Shown: piece after piece, positions 1-12,007 of the stretch
Position numbering within the stretch: the stretch's first letter is position 1
Layout: each line of letters opens with the position of its first letter
DNA from: Fagopyrum homotropicum
Lineage: Eukaryota > Streptophyta > Magnoliopsida > Caryophyllales > Polygonaceae
Length of the DNA: 64,000 nucleotides
Assembly (NCBI GenBank): GCA_033239125.1
Contig: BSWB01000002.1
Coordinates: forward strand, 45,357,001 to 45,421,000
Direction of reading: 5' to 3'
Position numbers and translations under genes: made by a program
The notes under the pieces: generated by a model
What the model saw: only the letters and a program-made list of their open reading frames with translations
What the model was told of the DNA's origin: nothing
Database searches by the model: none

Positions 1-1408
1 GATGATTTTGAATAAGCTCTTGATATCCTTTCCGGCTGAATTTTGGATATATTATAGGTAAGATTTTATAGTAGAACATATCAAAATTTGGGCTAATTCC
101 AGTGAGTGGTTTAAGAGTTATGATTTTTCAAAGTGTACTCAGATTTTGGCTAAGTATAGAATTTGTAAAGGGAGTAGTCAACTTTAGGAATTTTTATAAA
201 ACTGTTGAATGAACAGTTTGGAGAAATTCTTTCTCCTAAAGTTAGATAGGACATCATAGATAATCTAGGGTTTTAAGTCGGAATTTTTATAAGCAGTTAC
301 GAATTTTATATTTGGAATCGAAGTTAGACCTTTACGATTTCCCGGAAAATAGTAACATAGGAAAAATGTTAGCTTGGAACCAAACGAAGCGTTGGGAGTT
401 AGAAATGATTTTAGAATCTCAAATAGGAGTTTAGACATGAATTTTAGAATTTTCGGGAATTTCGGGACCAAGGGTAAAATGGTCATTTTACCCTAAATTA
501 ATACTGCAACTAGTTATGTCTTAATATATTATTCTATTTTAGAAGTCTTAGACTTCTAACTACGTAGGAGTGTGCTAATGCACTTATCTTCTTTGACAGG
601 CAACTGAGTTGCTACAGTTTACAGAGCGAGTTGGTTTACAGAGAGTCGAGCTTTATATCAGGTAAGTCCTATGGGCTTACTTAGCTGACTTCTAAATATG
701 AGTATAAATGATGATGGTGGTGTGTGATTGAAATGATTATGGAGATAGGTTGTGATATATAATTACCGACCTATATTTTGGCCTAAGAGTAACGGGCGGT
801 GGCATTCTGCTCAGTAGCTTGCGGGCGCTGGGGGTTTCTTTCGGGACTAGTCCATACGTGGTTTGTAGTGATGCTATCAGTGGAAGTCAGCTAGACCTAC
901 ACCAGTTGGATAAGGAACGGAGGCGAGAACTAATAATAATTCTCGTGCCACAACTTAAATTGAATAATGTGAATCATTTAAAGAATAGATAATAAACGGT
1001 TGAGTGCCAGCATGATGTTTGTTTATTTTTGTTTCTGCGTGTGTTTGTGCTGTTATCATTTTGCTTATATTTGGATAGTTAGCTAACGGTTTATCCGTGT
1101 TGTAGATCTGTAGAGATAGACAGTTGCAGAGAGATCCGGAACGGATGGTCAGCCGGGTCCACGTACTCATTAGATGGGGACGGGGGAGTCTTTCATACGT
1201 CATGCATGTTATGTATCTTTATATATGTTTGTAAGGCTGTCACCTGTGTACGTTTATACCATTAAAAATATTATGTTTTCGAAATTGTTTTAAATACATT
1301 TGTGCCTTGTTGTAAGATCCAAGTAATGTTGTTGTTAAACCAAGGTCGGGACCCATTGTGAGGTCCTAACCAGTAACTCCCCGAGTTCCGAGAATTTGGG
1401 GTGTTACA
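1..1408 (+). mobile_element. 3' part of a Ty3/gypsy LTR, cut by the window edge
   Basis: The stretch ends in GGGGTGTTACA at 1408, the same 3' terminus as the complete LTRs elsewhere in the window (36908 on this strand; 39380, 60254 and 60620 on the other strand). It shares internal landmarks with them, such as GTTAGCTAACGGTTT near 1077 and the GGGACCCATTGTGAGGTCCTA block near 1348. The 5' start lies outside the window. The sequence directly after 1408 (GTAACGGATAG) continues the middle of another LTR, so this LTR sits inside that one. No coding capacity is visible; the short open frames here are chance. Confidence 0.7.
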
Positions 1409-1926
1409 GTAACGGATAGTACTTATCTATTCCTATTGGTAGACGAAAGCGGAGGCGAGTTTCGGGAGATTCTCGTGTGACAAAAGAAGTTGAATTAGTA
1501 ATGGATAACCTTAATGAAAGATAATAACCGGTTGATGTGTGAGCATGCTATGTGTTTCTTTACCTTATGTGTGTTTGTGTCTTTACACTCTTGCTTATAC
1601 CTAGAATGTTAGCTAACGGTTTATACCGTCGTTGTAGATGTTCCGCAGGTTCAGAGTGATCCGGATGGTGTGGTCAGCCGGGGTTCCCGTACATTATAGG
1701 ACGGGATCGGGTTTATGTTTCGTTTGTTGTTTCCATTTTGTTTTGACCCGGCTGTGGAGCTTTTGTGTTTTCTTTTGTTTGAACATTTGGTTTTATATTA
1801 AGTTTTGGTTTTTATTCGTCTGTGTCTTGTTGTAAGATCCGTTTGCTGTTGCTACTCTGAGGGTCGGGACCCATTGTGCGGTCCTAGCCCGTAGCGCTTC
1901 AAGTTTTCAGAACTTGGGGTATTACA
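1409..1926 (+). mobile_element. 3' remnant of a second Tekay-like LTR
   Basis: This matches, as reverse complement, the part of the LTR at 60620-62354 that runs from its GTAACGGATAGTACT block to its end. It contains the same tract around GTTAGCTAACGG and the same GGTCGGGACCCATTGTG block, and ends in GGGGTATTACA at 1926, one base off the family terminus. The LTR at 1-1408 appears to have inserted into it. Nothing after 1926 resembles a primer-binding site, so it looks like a solo LTR or a truncated copy. Confidence 0.65.
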
Positions 1927-4310
1927 TAAAATGATAAACGACATCTATGCAATGCAAACATATATTCAAAATAAATTAATTCAAAAAATAAATAAAATTG
2001 TGCAAATATAATATAATACAAATCCAGAAGATAACATTTGTCGTGAAACTTCGAAAACATGCGCGACAATCCGATTCTGAAAAAGAAGAGGATAAGCTTG
2101 ATATAAGTGTAAACTCAAACATTATGATCGCTTGATATTATTGATAAAAAAACGAAATAATTGTAAACTCAGAAGATAGCATTAATCTTCAAACTTTGTT
2201 TTTATTTATACAACTTCTCAAATGGTCATATTTTTTTGATAATCGATGTGGGATAGCAAATTCCATATTTTACAAAACAATTATCGTTTAATAAAAAAAA
2301 ATTATTGGCTTAATTTGTAATTTGATAAAAGATTTAATCCGGAAAAAAATCATGGAGGCGTCACGTCAACATTATTCAGATTTGAATAGTAATTATACTT
2401 GAACTTAACCAAAACGCCAAGAAATGTATTATTTGTATACCTTTTAGACTCTCTATTTATACAAGTTCTAAAACCATCAAGCTTAGTAGTTAATCGGGTA
2501 CGGTTACTTATATAAAAGTAACGTGAAAATATTTAACGTAAATAGAAATCGAACTTAACCATAAAGCCAAAATTACTTTAGGGAAGATCCAAAAATAAAA
2601 TATTATTCCGATATGAATAATAATTATAGTTGAACTTAACCAAAAGATTAAAAAATGTATTATTTGTATACTCCTTAAGACTCCCTATTTATACAAGTTA
2701 TAAAACCATCAGCTTTAATAGCTAATCGATGTGGATAACAAAATAGGTTGGTTGGTTGGAACCAAAAAAGGTTACTCTTCCCTATTTATACAAGTTATAC
2801 TCGTTAGACTTCCTATTGGTATACTCCTAACTTAAAAAAATAATTTAAAAATAAAGATTTTTTGTACCAAAAAATAGGTTTGTTGGAACAAAAAAAAGTT
2901 ACGTGAAATTTCAACAATAGGATGTTAGTTTATAAAAAAATTATTTGGATTAAAAAATACAGATTTATCGGCAAAAAAATTGTGCCTACGGTTACTTATA
3001 TAAAAGTCACGTGAAAATATTTAACGTAATAAGCAAATACCAAGATTACTTTAGGGAAGAACATTATGACTCACATAATTGTAGGTAAACTTTTTCCTAC
3101 AAATAAAACTTTAGGGATACGATTACTCTTTCCTAAAAATTTAGGAATACAATTACTCTTCCCTAATAAAACTTTTAGGCGTACAATTATTTTCGGGAAG
3201 AACATTATGACCCACATAATTGTAGGTTAACGATACAAAAATAAAATATTATTCCGATATGAATAATAATTATAGTTCCCTATTTATACAAGTTTCAAAA
3301 GCCATCAACTTTTGTAGCTAATGCTAATCGATGTGGGATGACAAAATCCTTCAAAACATTTAAAGTAAATAGATGATGGTGATAACAAAAGATTTCCTAA
3401 CTTAAAAAATAGTTTAAAGAATATGATTTTTTGTCCAAAAAATAGGTTGGTTGGAAAAAAAAAAGTTACGTGGCCAAATAAAATCTTCCCTAAAGTTTTG
3501 GTTAAGTTAATTATATAAAAGTAACGTGAAAATATTTAACGTAATAACTAAAGACCAATATTAATTTAGGGAAACGAAAAAAAAGTTACGTCAAATTTTC
3601 AATAAAGGTTGTTAGGTTAGTAAAAAAAAGATTTTCTGACTTAAAAAATAAAGATTTATTGCAAAAATATTGTGGAAGCTCCATTTGATTACTGATTCCT
3701 TAAAAATAAAACTTTAGGATACGGTTATTTATATAAAAGTAACGTGAAAATATTAAACGTAATAACAAATGCCAAGATTACTTTAGGGAAGAATATTATG
3801 ACCTACATAATTGTAGGTTAATATTCCTAAAAATAAAATTTTCCCTAAAAATAAAATTTTAGGATAGGGAAGAACATTATGACCCACATAATTGTAGGTT
3901 AATGATCCCAAAAATAAAATATTATTCCGATATGAATAATAATTATAGTTGAACTTAACCAAAAGGCTAAAAAATGTATTAGTTGTATACTATCTAGATT
4001 CTCTATTTATACAAGTTCCAAAACCATCAACGTTTGTAGCTAATCGATGTGGGATAACAAAATCTTTCAAAAAATTTAATTTTAATAGATCATGCTGATA
4101 ACAAAAAATTTTCTAGCTTAAAAAATAGTTTAAAAATAAAGATTTTTTTGTCCCATAAAATAAGTCGGTTGGAACAAAAAAAAAAAAAAGTTACGTCAAA
4201 TTTTCAATAACAGGCTGTTAGTTTAGTAAAAAAAGATTATTTGGCTTAAAAAATATATATTAATTGGCCAAAAAACTGTGAGAGCTCCATTTGATTACTG
4301 CCTTCACAGC
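1927..4310. repeat. Degenerate, partly tandem AT-rich repeats; no gene
   Basis: At least four diverged copies of one module start near 2360, 2595, 3236 and 3905. Each has a tract around ATTATTCCGATATGAATAAT, then TATTTATACAAGTT, then AATCGATGTGGGATAACA. Between them are repeated blocks, such as CATAATTGTAGGTTAA near 3215, 3810 and 3890, and ATATAAAAGTAACGTGAAAA near 2510, 3000, 3515 and 3730. A related stretch lies at 29273-29655. No open frame of note is present. I cannot assign the family; the GATGTGGG word is common in plant LTRs and promoters, so old LTR or MITE debris is likely. Confidence 0.6.
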
Positions 4311-4634
4311 GCCCCACGTCATCGCAATATGTTATGTATAATAGATAATAGATAATAGATTAAGATTTAAAAATATATTAAAGTAAAAACACAGTGCAAA
4401 ATTTGCAAATTGTGCTTTATAGCGTGTGAATGTGGTAAAAAAAATGTTTTAAAAGTGTATTTGGACACTCTAGTAAATTTTATAGTTTCTTAGATATTTA
4501 TCAAAAATAAAAAAGATATTTAACAAAAATAAAAAGGATATTTATCAAAAAGAAAAACCGAATCATATACTTATTCAAATGGAAAACAGTATGCCTTGTA
4601 TTTTTTCTGCTAAAAGCTTGTTTATAGTAAAATA

Positions 4635-4804
4635 CTAGTCTATAACCCGCACCTTGTGCGTGGTTGAGTTATAATAAATTGTTACCATCATGTTTTTAAA
4701 TTTTCTTTCAACCTTGTACGGGGTTCAACTATAATAAATTGTTACCATCATATTTTTAAATTTCTTTCACCATCATATTTTTAAATTGTTACCATCATAT
4801 TTTT
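4635..4804 (-). mobile_element. Helitron-like 3' terminus on the minus strand
   Basis: Read on the minus strand, the sequence has a short GC-rich imperfect hairpin (CCACGCAC, AAG, GTGCGGG), then an AT-rich spacer, and ends in CTAG followed by T at 4634-4638. This hairpin plus CTRR end is the usual 3' signature of plant Helitrons. The segment just inside is duplicated (two GGTTGAGTTATAATAAATTG-like tracts near 4663 and 4724). The body would run to the right but is interrupted at 4805 by another element, and no 5' TC end or Rep/helicase coding region is seen. Confidence 0.45.
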
Positions 4805-5011
4805 AAGGGCTAATTAGGTAAGTAGGCTTTTTTTATATTTAGATTAGTAACTAGGCCAATTCTATTTTACGCTCTAGTAAATGTACCCCAATTGCTTATT
4901 TTTACCGTTCTATCCCAAACTTACTCTCACACCACCGCCGATTCCATTCCAAAAACATGCTTTGAGCATGTAACTTCTCTCCTTTCTTCTCTGGTCCTTC
5001 GATTCTTCTCT

Positions 5012-5050
5012 CCTTTCTTCTTCTTCTTCTTCTTCTTCTTCTTCTTCTAG
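5012..5050. repeat. CTT trinucleotide microsatellite
   Basis: An almost perfect TTC/CTT run inside a pyrimidine-rich tract (4975-5055). An arginine-rich open frame on the other strand is only a by-product of this run. The tract resembles a gene leader, and it lies inside minisatellite element copy 1. Confidence 0.85.
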
Positions 5051-6439
5051 TTCTTCTCGATTTTGTTGCTGCAAGGTCTAAAATTAGGGTTGTCATCAAC
5101 TAACAACGAGTCCATATCTAGATCTGGAATCCGGCGGCGGAAGGGTTTGGACTCCAGGAGGTGCTAGGGGCAGAGGTAGGAGATGAAGAGAGGGTAGGAG
5201 TTGAAGAGTGCCGGATAAATGGTGTATACCAGTGCTTCTTCAGGCGTACCAAGTCGAGCTGGAGAGGAGGAAACCAAGCAACTGCACAGAGAAATGGTAC
5301 TTCTATGTGTTAGTTTATGGAATTTGGTCTCAATGATAAATGGTGTATACCAATGCTTCTTCACATTTCACTACTTCACATTGATATTGTTGTTTTGGAT
5401 ATGATTACAGGTAGTATGGTTTGAATAGTTTAGATGTAGATTGATGATATTGATCTAACTTACTATGATGAGAGGTTATGAAGTGGACTTGTTTCTTCTG
5501 TTTGTACTGAGTAAATTTTTAGTCAGCTGGAGTCAAGTTACCTAGGATATAATGGTATGTAGGCAGGCTTGGAGCAACGTGGATCTAGATTTGGCCTTAC
5601 GGAAATATCTAGATCTAGATCTAGATGGGAAAATAAGCTAGACACAGCAAAAGTTGCAAATCCCAAACAATTCGTATTATTTTTAGTAGATCCCAAACAA
5701 TACAGATCATCTTCTTCCCCATTTTTCAAACATTCTGGTCGATTGAGTATGATACTGCAGATTATGTTCATGCACCTAAAACAATCTACGTCTTTGAAAT
5801 CCTTCACCAACAAGTACCATCATCAGCAATTCCATTTCACTCGTGCAAGTTCGAATGTTAATTGCTTTAAGCTATATCCTTCGAATTGTAGTATATCTCT
5901 CATTAATTCCTACGAACTGTTATATAAATTTCCTCAACTCTAGCTTAGTTTGTCAATGAGGACATATTAAATAGCCAAAATTCATCCTCTTGTGAGTGCT
6001 TATACCTTGTAATTAATTGCATCTTTTTATCTTAGCTTTTTTGAATCAAACTATGGCTGTAATTTTTATGACTTCTTGTTGGAAAATGTTCCAGCAGGCA
6101 ACTTATCACATATCAGGATGGAAAGTACGATGAACTTTCATCTATAGCTGGAGTTTATTTGGTTAGCAACTTGACTACAGGAATTCACAGCAAAAGCTAA
6201 GAAGAAGAAACTTACCATCCTTTCCAACGCAATCGGCATTAAAGGAGAGTGATGTACAGGTATGAGACAGTGGAGGGTCCTTTTTGTAAAGTTTATAGGG
6301 ACACTTTCTAATGCTTCTTAATCATTCATGTGCACCAAACCCATTTTAATTTATTACTAACGTATAAGTTTACTGGTTTGCAATTGTAGGCCGGGGTTAA
6401 ATTTTGAATTTGTTATTAATTTATGGTATTTGGTATGAC

Positions 6440-7045
6440 ATTGGGTATTTGATATTTGGTATGAATTTTCTAATATGAATTTTCATACTAGAAAATCCTG
6501 CCAGAAAATTCTGGTATGAAATTTCATACTAGAAATTTTGGTATGATTTTTCTGGTATGGAAATTCATACCATAAAACTCATACTAGAATATATACCCCA
6601 CTTCTGGAATGTGAACCGGTTTGTGAATTTCCGGTATGTGAATTCTGGTATGTAAATTTTGGTATGTAAAATGTCCGGTATGTAAAATCTTCTTAACAAC
6701 TATATTTGATTATGGAATGTGAAAAAATACAATTCTGGTATGTAAAAAAATATAATTCCGGTATGTGCGAAAAATACAATTCTGATATGTCAAAAATTAT
6801 GGTATGAAAAATTCTGGTATGAAAAATTTCTGGTAAGAAAAATTTATGGTATGAAAAATTTCTGGTATGAAAAATTTGATACCAGAAATTTCTAGTATGT
6901 GAAAAAATACAATTCTGGTATGTGAAAAATTACAATTCTGGTATGTGAAAAAAATACAATTATGGTATGTGAAAAAATACAATTCTGGTATGTGAAAAAT
7001 TCTGGTATGAAAAATTTCTGCTAAGAAAAATTTCTAGTATGAGAA
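6440..7045. repeat. GGTATG minisatellite array
   Basis: The array has dozens of degenerate units of about 12-20 bases built on CTGGTATGAAAAATT or CTGGTATGTGAAAAAATAC. Between 6450 and 6600 the motif occurs in both orientations (CATACTAG and CTGGTATG), making short palindromes; from 6600 on it keeps the plus orientation. The same motif forms the arrays at 33961-34600 and 36913-37765. Open frames through the array are low-complexity artefacts. Confidence 0.85.
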
Positions 7046-7290
7046 ATTCAGTCCAGAAAATAAAAAAGAAATAAAAAAAAGGCAAAAAAAATAATAAAAA
7101 AAAACAAATTCAGTAATTAAAATTTAAAACTTATACTTATATAACAAATAACAAACATCATTTATTCTTTCTTTCTAAATAGAAGGATTAATAATTTTTA
7201 CCTACTATTAAATGAAAGTGGTAAAAATTTTGGGTACACTTTCTTAAACAAAAACTCAAAAAAGCCTAGTATGTCAAATTCTCCCTATTT

Positions 7291-7880
7291 TTAATTGAGT
7301 ACAAATGAGATTGCATTATCGCATTAGCTTTCTTCTTTTTGTAAACTTTTTTCCTTACAAAAATCTAAATACTTTAAAACATAAAATTAAAATTTATCAA
7401 ACCATTTGATTAAAAAAAATATATTTGTATTTACATATGTATCTTTATTAAAAAAATAGGTAGTTATGTACTTTTGTTGGTTTAATATCACCTTACAAAA
7501 ATAATCTATATGAGTATCATAAACACTTAAGTTATTCCAATCGAGCAAATTATTATTGTATAACTATATCTTGTATTGTTTTTCTCATTCCGATATTATT
7601 AATATTAAAGTAAAAAAATATATTTTTTGAATGAAAATAATTTTTTTGTAGTGTTTCTAAATTTTCGATTTCAATGTAGTACTAATAATATTATTTTTTA
7701 ATTTTATTTTCGGATGTGGTACAATGATTTGAAGATTTTTTATTTATTTAAAGTTTCAATTATAAAGTATTTGAAATGTTAGTTATTGTTTTTCGTTATA
7801 TTTGGAATTGGTTAAATGATAAATATTTTAAATTTAAATTTTTGATTGTAGATTCGTTTAGTTAAAAAAAAATTGAAGCT
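7291..7880. other. AT-rich intergenic DNA, nothing recognised
   Basis: There is no gene, RNA or clear repeat end here. The sequence is very AT-rich with short A and T runs, and ends in an AT dinucleotide run (about 7892-7910). Confidence 0.6.
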
Positions 7881-8219
7881 TTGATTTTAGAATATATATA
7901 TATATATATAAATTGCTTTCTTAGGTTTAGTTACACAATTTCAATAAATTTTTTTAAATTTGTTGAATTAGTTAATTATAATTTTAATTTATTAATTAAT
8001 ATAGAAGATATGCTTAGTTATAGTTGTTATGATTTGATGATTTGGTATTTTTCTGATGAGTAGGATGACGAAATGTAAAATATTTTGTTATGATTAAAAT
8101 TTATTAGATTTTAATGGCAATGTTGTAATTTTTATATGGCAAAAATATAAATATTAACAAAAAAATCCTAGGTGGCATGCTTCATTGATTGACATGTGTC
8201 ATTAGTGGGTTGTGTTTTA
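7881..8219. repeat. Left copy of a direct repeat of about 330 bp flanking the Harbinger block
   Basis: From AAATTGCTTTCTTAG near 7908 to GTGTTTTA at 8219, the sequence matches 15226-15538 at a small number of positions' difference over more than 310 bases. The copy ends exactly at the TTA target site (8217-8219) of the adjacent transposon block. The second copy begins just after the transposon's right end. A short open frame here is not supported as a gene. Confidence 0.85.
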
Positions 8220-8544
8220 GTGCCTGTTTACTTGTAGTTTATTTCTGTTTCATTTAGTTATAAACCCTGAGTTTAATTTTTGTAGGTGTTTATTTAGGGA
8301 TTGGTTTATTTTTCTAGGGTTTATATGAGTTTATAAACCACTCAAAAATAAACTTTTCAAACCAAGGTTATTTTTGCTTGCATGAGTTTATTTTTGTTTA
8401 AAATCCGATTTTGTCCTTATGGTTTTCCATCTTGATATTATTTGTTCATCCCTGGGTATTCAACGTTATTGTTCGGGCTTTTTAGGGGCATGAGAGTCTT
8501 TTGAAGTAAAATAAACCCAAAAAATAAACTCCAAGTAAACAACC
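8220..8544. mobile_element. Harbinger-type MITE next to the full element
   Basis: The left end reads GTGCCTGTTTACTTGTAG; the right end, on the other strand, reads GGTTGTTTACTTGGAG. Both share GTTTACTTG followed by an AAACC/GGTTT-rich subterminal region. TTA occurs on both sides (8217-8219 and 8545-8547), the target duplication typical of PIF/Harbinger. It is 325 bp with no coding capacity. An alternative reading makes 8220 the left end of one larger element ending at 15161, because those two ends match each other over about 70 bases. Confidence 0.6.
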
Positions 8545-9770
8545 TTATCTAGCTTATTTATATAAACCCATCAAAAAATAAACCTGAAAATAAACTATAG
8601 ACCTATATAAACTCATTTAGGGCCTGTTTACTTGCGGATTGGTTTATTTTTCGAGTTTATAAACTAATGGGTTTATATGGGTTTTTAGGTTATTTTTGGG
8701 TTTATTTGCTAATGGGTTTATATAAATAAACTCATCTAGAGTGTTTACTTAGGGTTTATTATTTGGATATATTTTACTTTAAAATACAATTATACCCCTT
8801 AAAAAAAAGAAAAATAACTATGAATACCAGGTTATTTCAATAGATCGATACCCTATTTTAACATTATGGGAGACCCTTCTATCGTTAACAATTGCGCATA
8901 TTCAACGGCAATAACAGCCCCTTCCCTTTCGTCTCCTTCTCTCCCGTCAACAAAGGTATGCTCTTCTCTCCCGACTCGATTTTCTTCGGTTTGATTTTCT
9001 TCTGTTCTTTTTTTTAAAGTTGGTCCTGTTGTTTTTTTGCTACTGATGTTCAATTTTTTTGCTTCTTCCTTTCGATTTTCTTCTTCTGTTATTGTTTTTT
9101 TTGTTGTTGTTTCTAATTCTAGTTAAAAAAAATAGAAACTTTAAAGAATCGGGAATGGAAACAAGATCATGCAAGCTTCTATGGTGAATCCTCTTCATTC
9201 GTTTAATATTCATAAAAGTTGTTTTTACGTTTTTGCTCCTAGGACTCATTGTAGCTAAATTTGATCTCTCTGAAATGAGACAATTTCAGATTGCCTGCGT
9301 TTGAGCAGAGTAACTCATTGTTATGTCGATTTTGACAAAAATACTGCTTTGTTTATGTGAATTATCTTGTTGAGTTTGTTGTCTAAAATGTTGATTCATC
9401 CTTCTGCTGCAAATTCTAAACAATCATGCTGAATGTTAAATATTATATCAGTGAAGATAGAATTGTGTGGAAAGATGAATGCCAAAGTTTAGTCTTGTTG
9501 GTAAGTTTAAGTTCAATTCTTCAAGCTTACATTGATGGGTAGGATTATGACCTTCAAAGTTTTTTTGGGACCTAAATTGCGAGTTCGTGTCACCCACTTC
9601 AATTTCTTGAGCTAAACTTACTAGAAACGAAGAGAGACAACACACAACGGAGAATTGATAAAACGTGTATGGTTTCCGTATTTGAAATGGAAAAAGACAC
9701 AAAACATTTGCTTCATTCAATTCATTAAGCTATCACTCAACAGAAGCAACCAAAATTTGAAATTGCCAAC

Positions 9771-10120
9771 TTGCTGTTCTTCTTCTTCTTTTTTTTTTTT
9801 TGCTGTTTGATTTTCTTCTTTCTTCTTTTATTTTTTGTTGTTGTTCGATTAAGGGTTTGTTATTCTTCTGATTTTTTTTGTTGTTGTTCGATTTTATTGC
9901 TTTTGTTCGATTATTATTGCTTTTTTTTTTCTTCAGTTCGATTATTGTTCCAAACTGCGAGCTTGCTTTTTTTTGTTGTTCGAAATTTCTTCTTCTTTTT
10001 TATTTTTTTGCTATTGTTCGATTAGGGTCTGTTCTTCAGTTGATTTTTTTGCTGATGTTCTATTTTATTGCATTTGTTCAATTATTGTTGCTTATGTTTT
10101 CTTTTTTTTTTTGCTGATGT
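9771..10120. repeat. T-rich low-complexity tract inside the Harbinger element
   Basis: The tract has repeated words such as TTGTTCGATT and runs of T. Several overlapping Phe/Leu-rich open frames are by-products of the composition. It probably lies in the leader of the Myb/SANT-like gene. Confidence 0.75.
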
Positions 10121-10194
10121 ATACCAAGATTGAACATAAGATGCAAATTCTATATAATTAGGTTCTTATTTAAATCTCATAATAATTAAAAGCA

Positions 10195-10276
10195 ATGGAT
10201 CATCAAACTTCCCATCTTTATGGCTCTAGTTCTTTCCATCATGAGATGAATTTGCCTTTGCCTCATCAGCAAATAG
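10195..10276 (+). CDS. Possible first coding exon of the Harbinger Myb/SANT-like gene
   Basis: An ATG at 10195 opens 27 codons followed by a good donor (ATAG|GTAA at 10276/10277). Joined to an acceptor at 10646 (GAACAG|AAAG), the frame runs on in phase through the ATG at 10651. The peptide is rich in His, Ser and Leu and has no known domain. The alternative is that translation simply starts at 10651. The evidence is only the phase and splice-site match. Confidence 0.4.
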
Positions 10277-10650
10277 GTAACAACAGCGTAAACAAAACTA
10301 AATACAACACAAAGATAAGCAGCACTTATTTTCTATTGATAGCAAGAAAGAAGTGTGCTTTTTGAATACAATTTAACTTAAGATAGACCTTATTGTGGAT
10401 TTTGCTGTCTATTTTTGCCAACAAAATCATAGTAGCATAAATTAAGGTCTTTTTAACCCAATTCTGCATTTATTATTTTTCTTTAGATCACGGACATGAA
10501 GTATGGTTATGTTCTGTTCTTTTTTTTATTTATTTATTGTTATTGTTGTTATTGCTGGCTAGAAAATCCGTGATATATATTATGTATGAGTGTTATGAAA
10601 CGTGTTAGTATTATGGAACAAAGTTGTTGAATTGCCACTGAACAGAAAGT

Positions 10651-11751
10651 ATGGCTGGAAACAACGACAAAGCATCGGGAACGGCACAACAAAAATCATT
10701 CACTTGGACAGATGATTTGACAAGGACTTTCCTTGAGATCCTATGTGATTTCCAAAAACAAAATGGTCAAAAGAATGGCTTCAGCTGGATCTCTCTGACA
10801 GAGAGTTTTGAAGAAAAGACCGGAAAAAAGTGCAAGAAGGAGACGTTGAAGAACAAGTTCAATACCTTAAGAGGGGTATGGAAGTTGTGGTTGAAACTCA
10901 AGAACAGTGAAACGGGGTTGGGGTGGGACTACGAGAGACATTGTATTGCAGCGAGTTCTGAGTGGTGGGAAGTGAAGCTTAAGGTAAGTTCACAAAATTT
11001 AGTTTCAAATTGTAAGGTAAATTAATGTTATTGACAATAACTAAATTTTTTCCAATCATTGCAGGAGAACAATGATTACCGGGTTTTCAAAAAACATGGT
11101 CTTCATCCAGAAGTAGAATCAATGATGGAATACCTTTTTGTTGGTACAGTTGCAACCGGGTCTCATTGTGTAGCACCCTCGATGGACCCCCCTCCCACGC
11201 CCATATTTAACACACAAGTGAGAATGGACGTTGAAGAACTTGGTGACGATGATTGGGATGATTTAATCATAGAGACAGATGCACCGTATGAGCAAGAAAG
11301 ACCGCTTGGTGGTACTCAGAATGTCCATCGGGCATCACCTGATCCCGTTCTCCCGCGTGGTAAAGGAAAGAAACCATATGGTACATCTTCTCATGGAGTT
11401 AGTAAGCGTAACAATAGGAGGAGTCTCGGTTCGTCATTGTACTAGGACCATCTAGCAGCATCTCTGGATGCAAATAAGAAGATGGTAGCATTGTGGGAGG
11501 CAGAGACGAACTCTGTTTCACAAGGTTTTAACAAACTAGTTAAAGAAACAGATGCGTCGGTGAAGACACTTTCTGATGTGGTCTCAGATGGATACTTAGT
11601 GAAAGGTTCACCGTTGTTTTTCTTTGCTGTATCTTTCCTTATGACTGATGTTGCTCGTGCAATGTTCAGGTCGTTGCCCGACAATGAGTTAAGATCCCAG
11701 TGGTTGGAATATGAGTATAAGAAAGAAGAGAAGAAGAGTGTTTTTCCTTGA
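10651..11751 (+). CDS. Harbinger ORF1: Myb/SANT-like DNA-binding protein
   Basis: Exons are 10651-10983 and 11065-11751, joined at AAG|GTAAGT and TTGCAG|GAG in phase. The N-terminal ~110 residues form the Myb/SANT-like domain of plant trihelix-related proteins (PF12776 type): FTWTDD at the start, then KCKKETLKNKFNTLR and WDYERHC...SEWW. In PIF/Harbinger elements this protein binds the ends and helps the transposase enter the nucleus. The C-terminal half has an acidic segment and a basic RGKGKK segment. A TAG at 11443-11445 interrupts the frame, which otherwise runs on to 11751 (339 codons); either this copy is damaged or an unseen splice avoids the stop. The transposase gene follows 0.25 kb downstream. 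Confidence 0.75.
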
Positions 11752-12007
11752 TTATTGACTTCATGATCACCCGTGTAGAAGTTTAGTTGACATCGTGGTT
11801 ATAACTTGTTTATGCTTTTTTCTAGTTTGATTGACACACAAGTTTACGTTCTACCGTTTTGTGTCGATGTTCTGCCTCTTGTTTGAACTTGATTGAATTC
11901 CATGTACTTACTTGAGTTTATGAAATATGTTTTGTGTTTAGATAATTCTTAAAATATGTGTACTTGTGTTAATACTTATTTTTATGTTTCATAATATGAT
12001 CAGGTCA

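Larger units (their letters stand above)
4805..7290. mobile_element. DNA element with GGTATG minisatellite, copy 1
   Basis: The left end (GGGCTAATTAGGTAAGTAGG at 4805) matches the right end of the element at 33728-38005 as reverse complement. The right end near 7290 (minus-strand reading GAATTTGACATACTAG) matches that element's left end. Both copies share a subterminal tract ending in AAATGAAAGTGGTAAAAA (about 7210 here). A GGTATG array lies near the right end. The middle (about 4900-6400) has a CTT microsatellite and GC-richer sequence that may be captured host DNA, but I recognise no protein in it. No transposase is visible, so the copy is non-autonomous. Confidence 0.55.

Noticed and set aside
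4902..5099. Arginine-rich open frame on the minus strand
   Set aside because: It is the translation of a CTT microsatellite.
5569..5943. A 124-codon plus-strand frame (and an antisense one)
   Set aside because: No recognisable domain, no splice or conservation support; inside a transposon-like element.
9771..10161. Overlapping Phe/Leu-rich open frames
   Set aside because: They come from a T-rich low-complexity tract in all frames.
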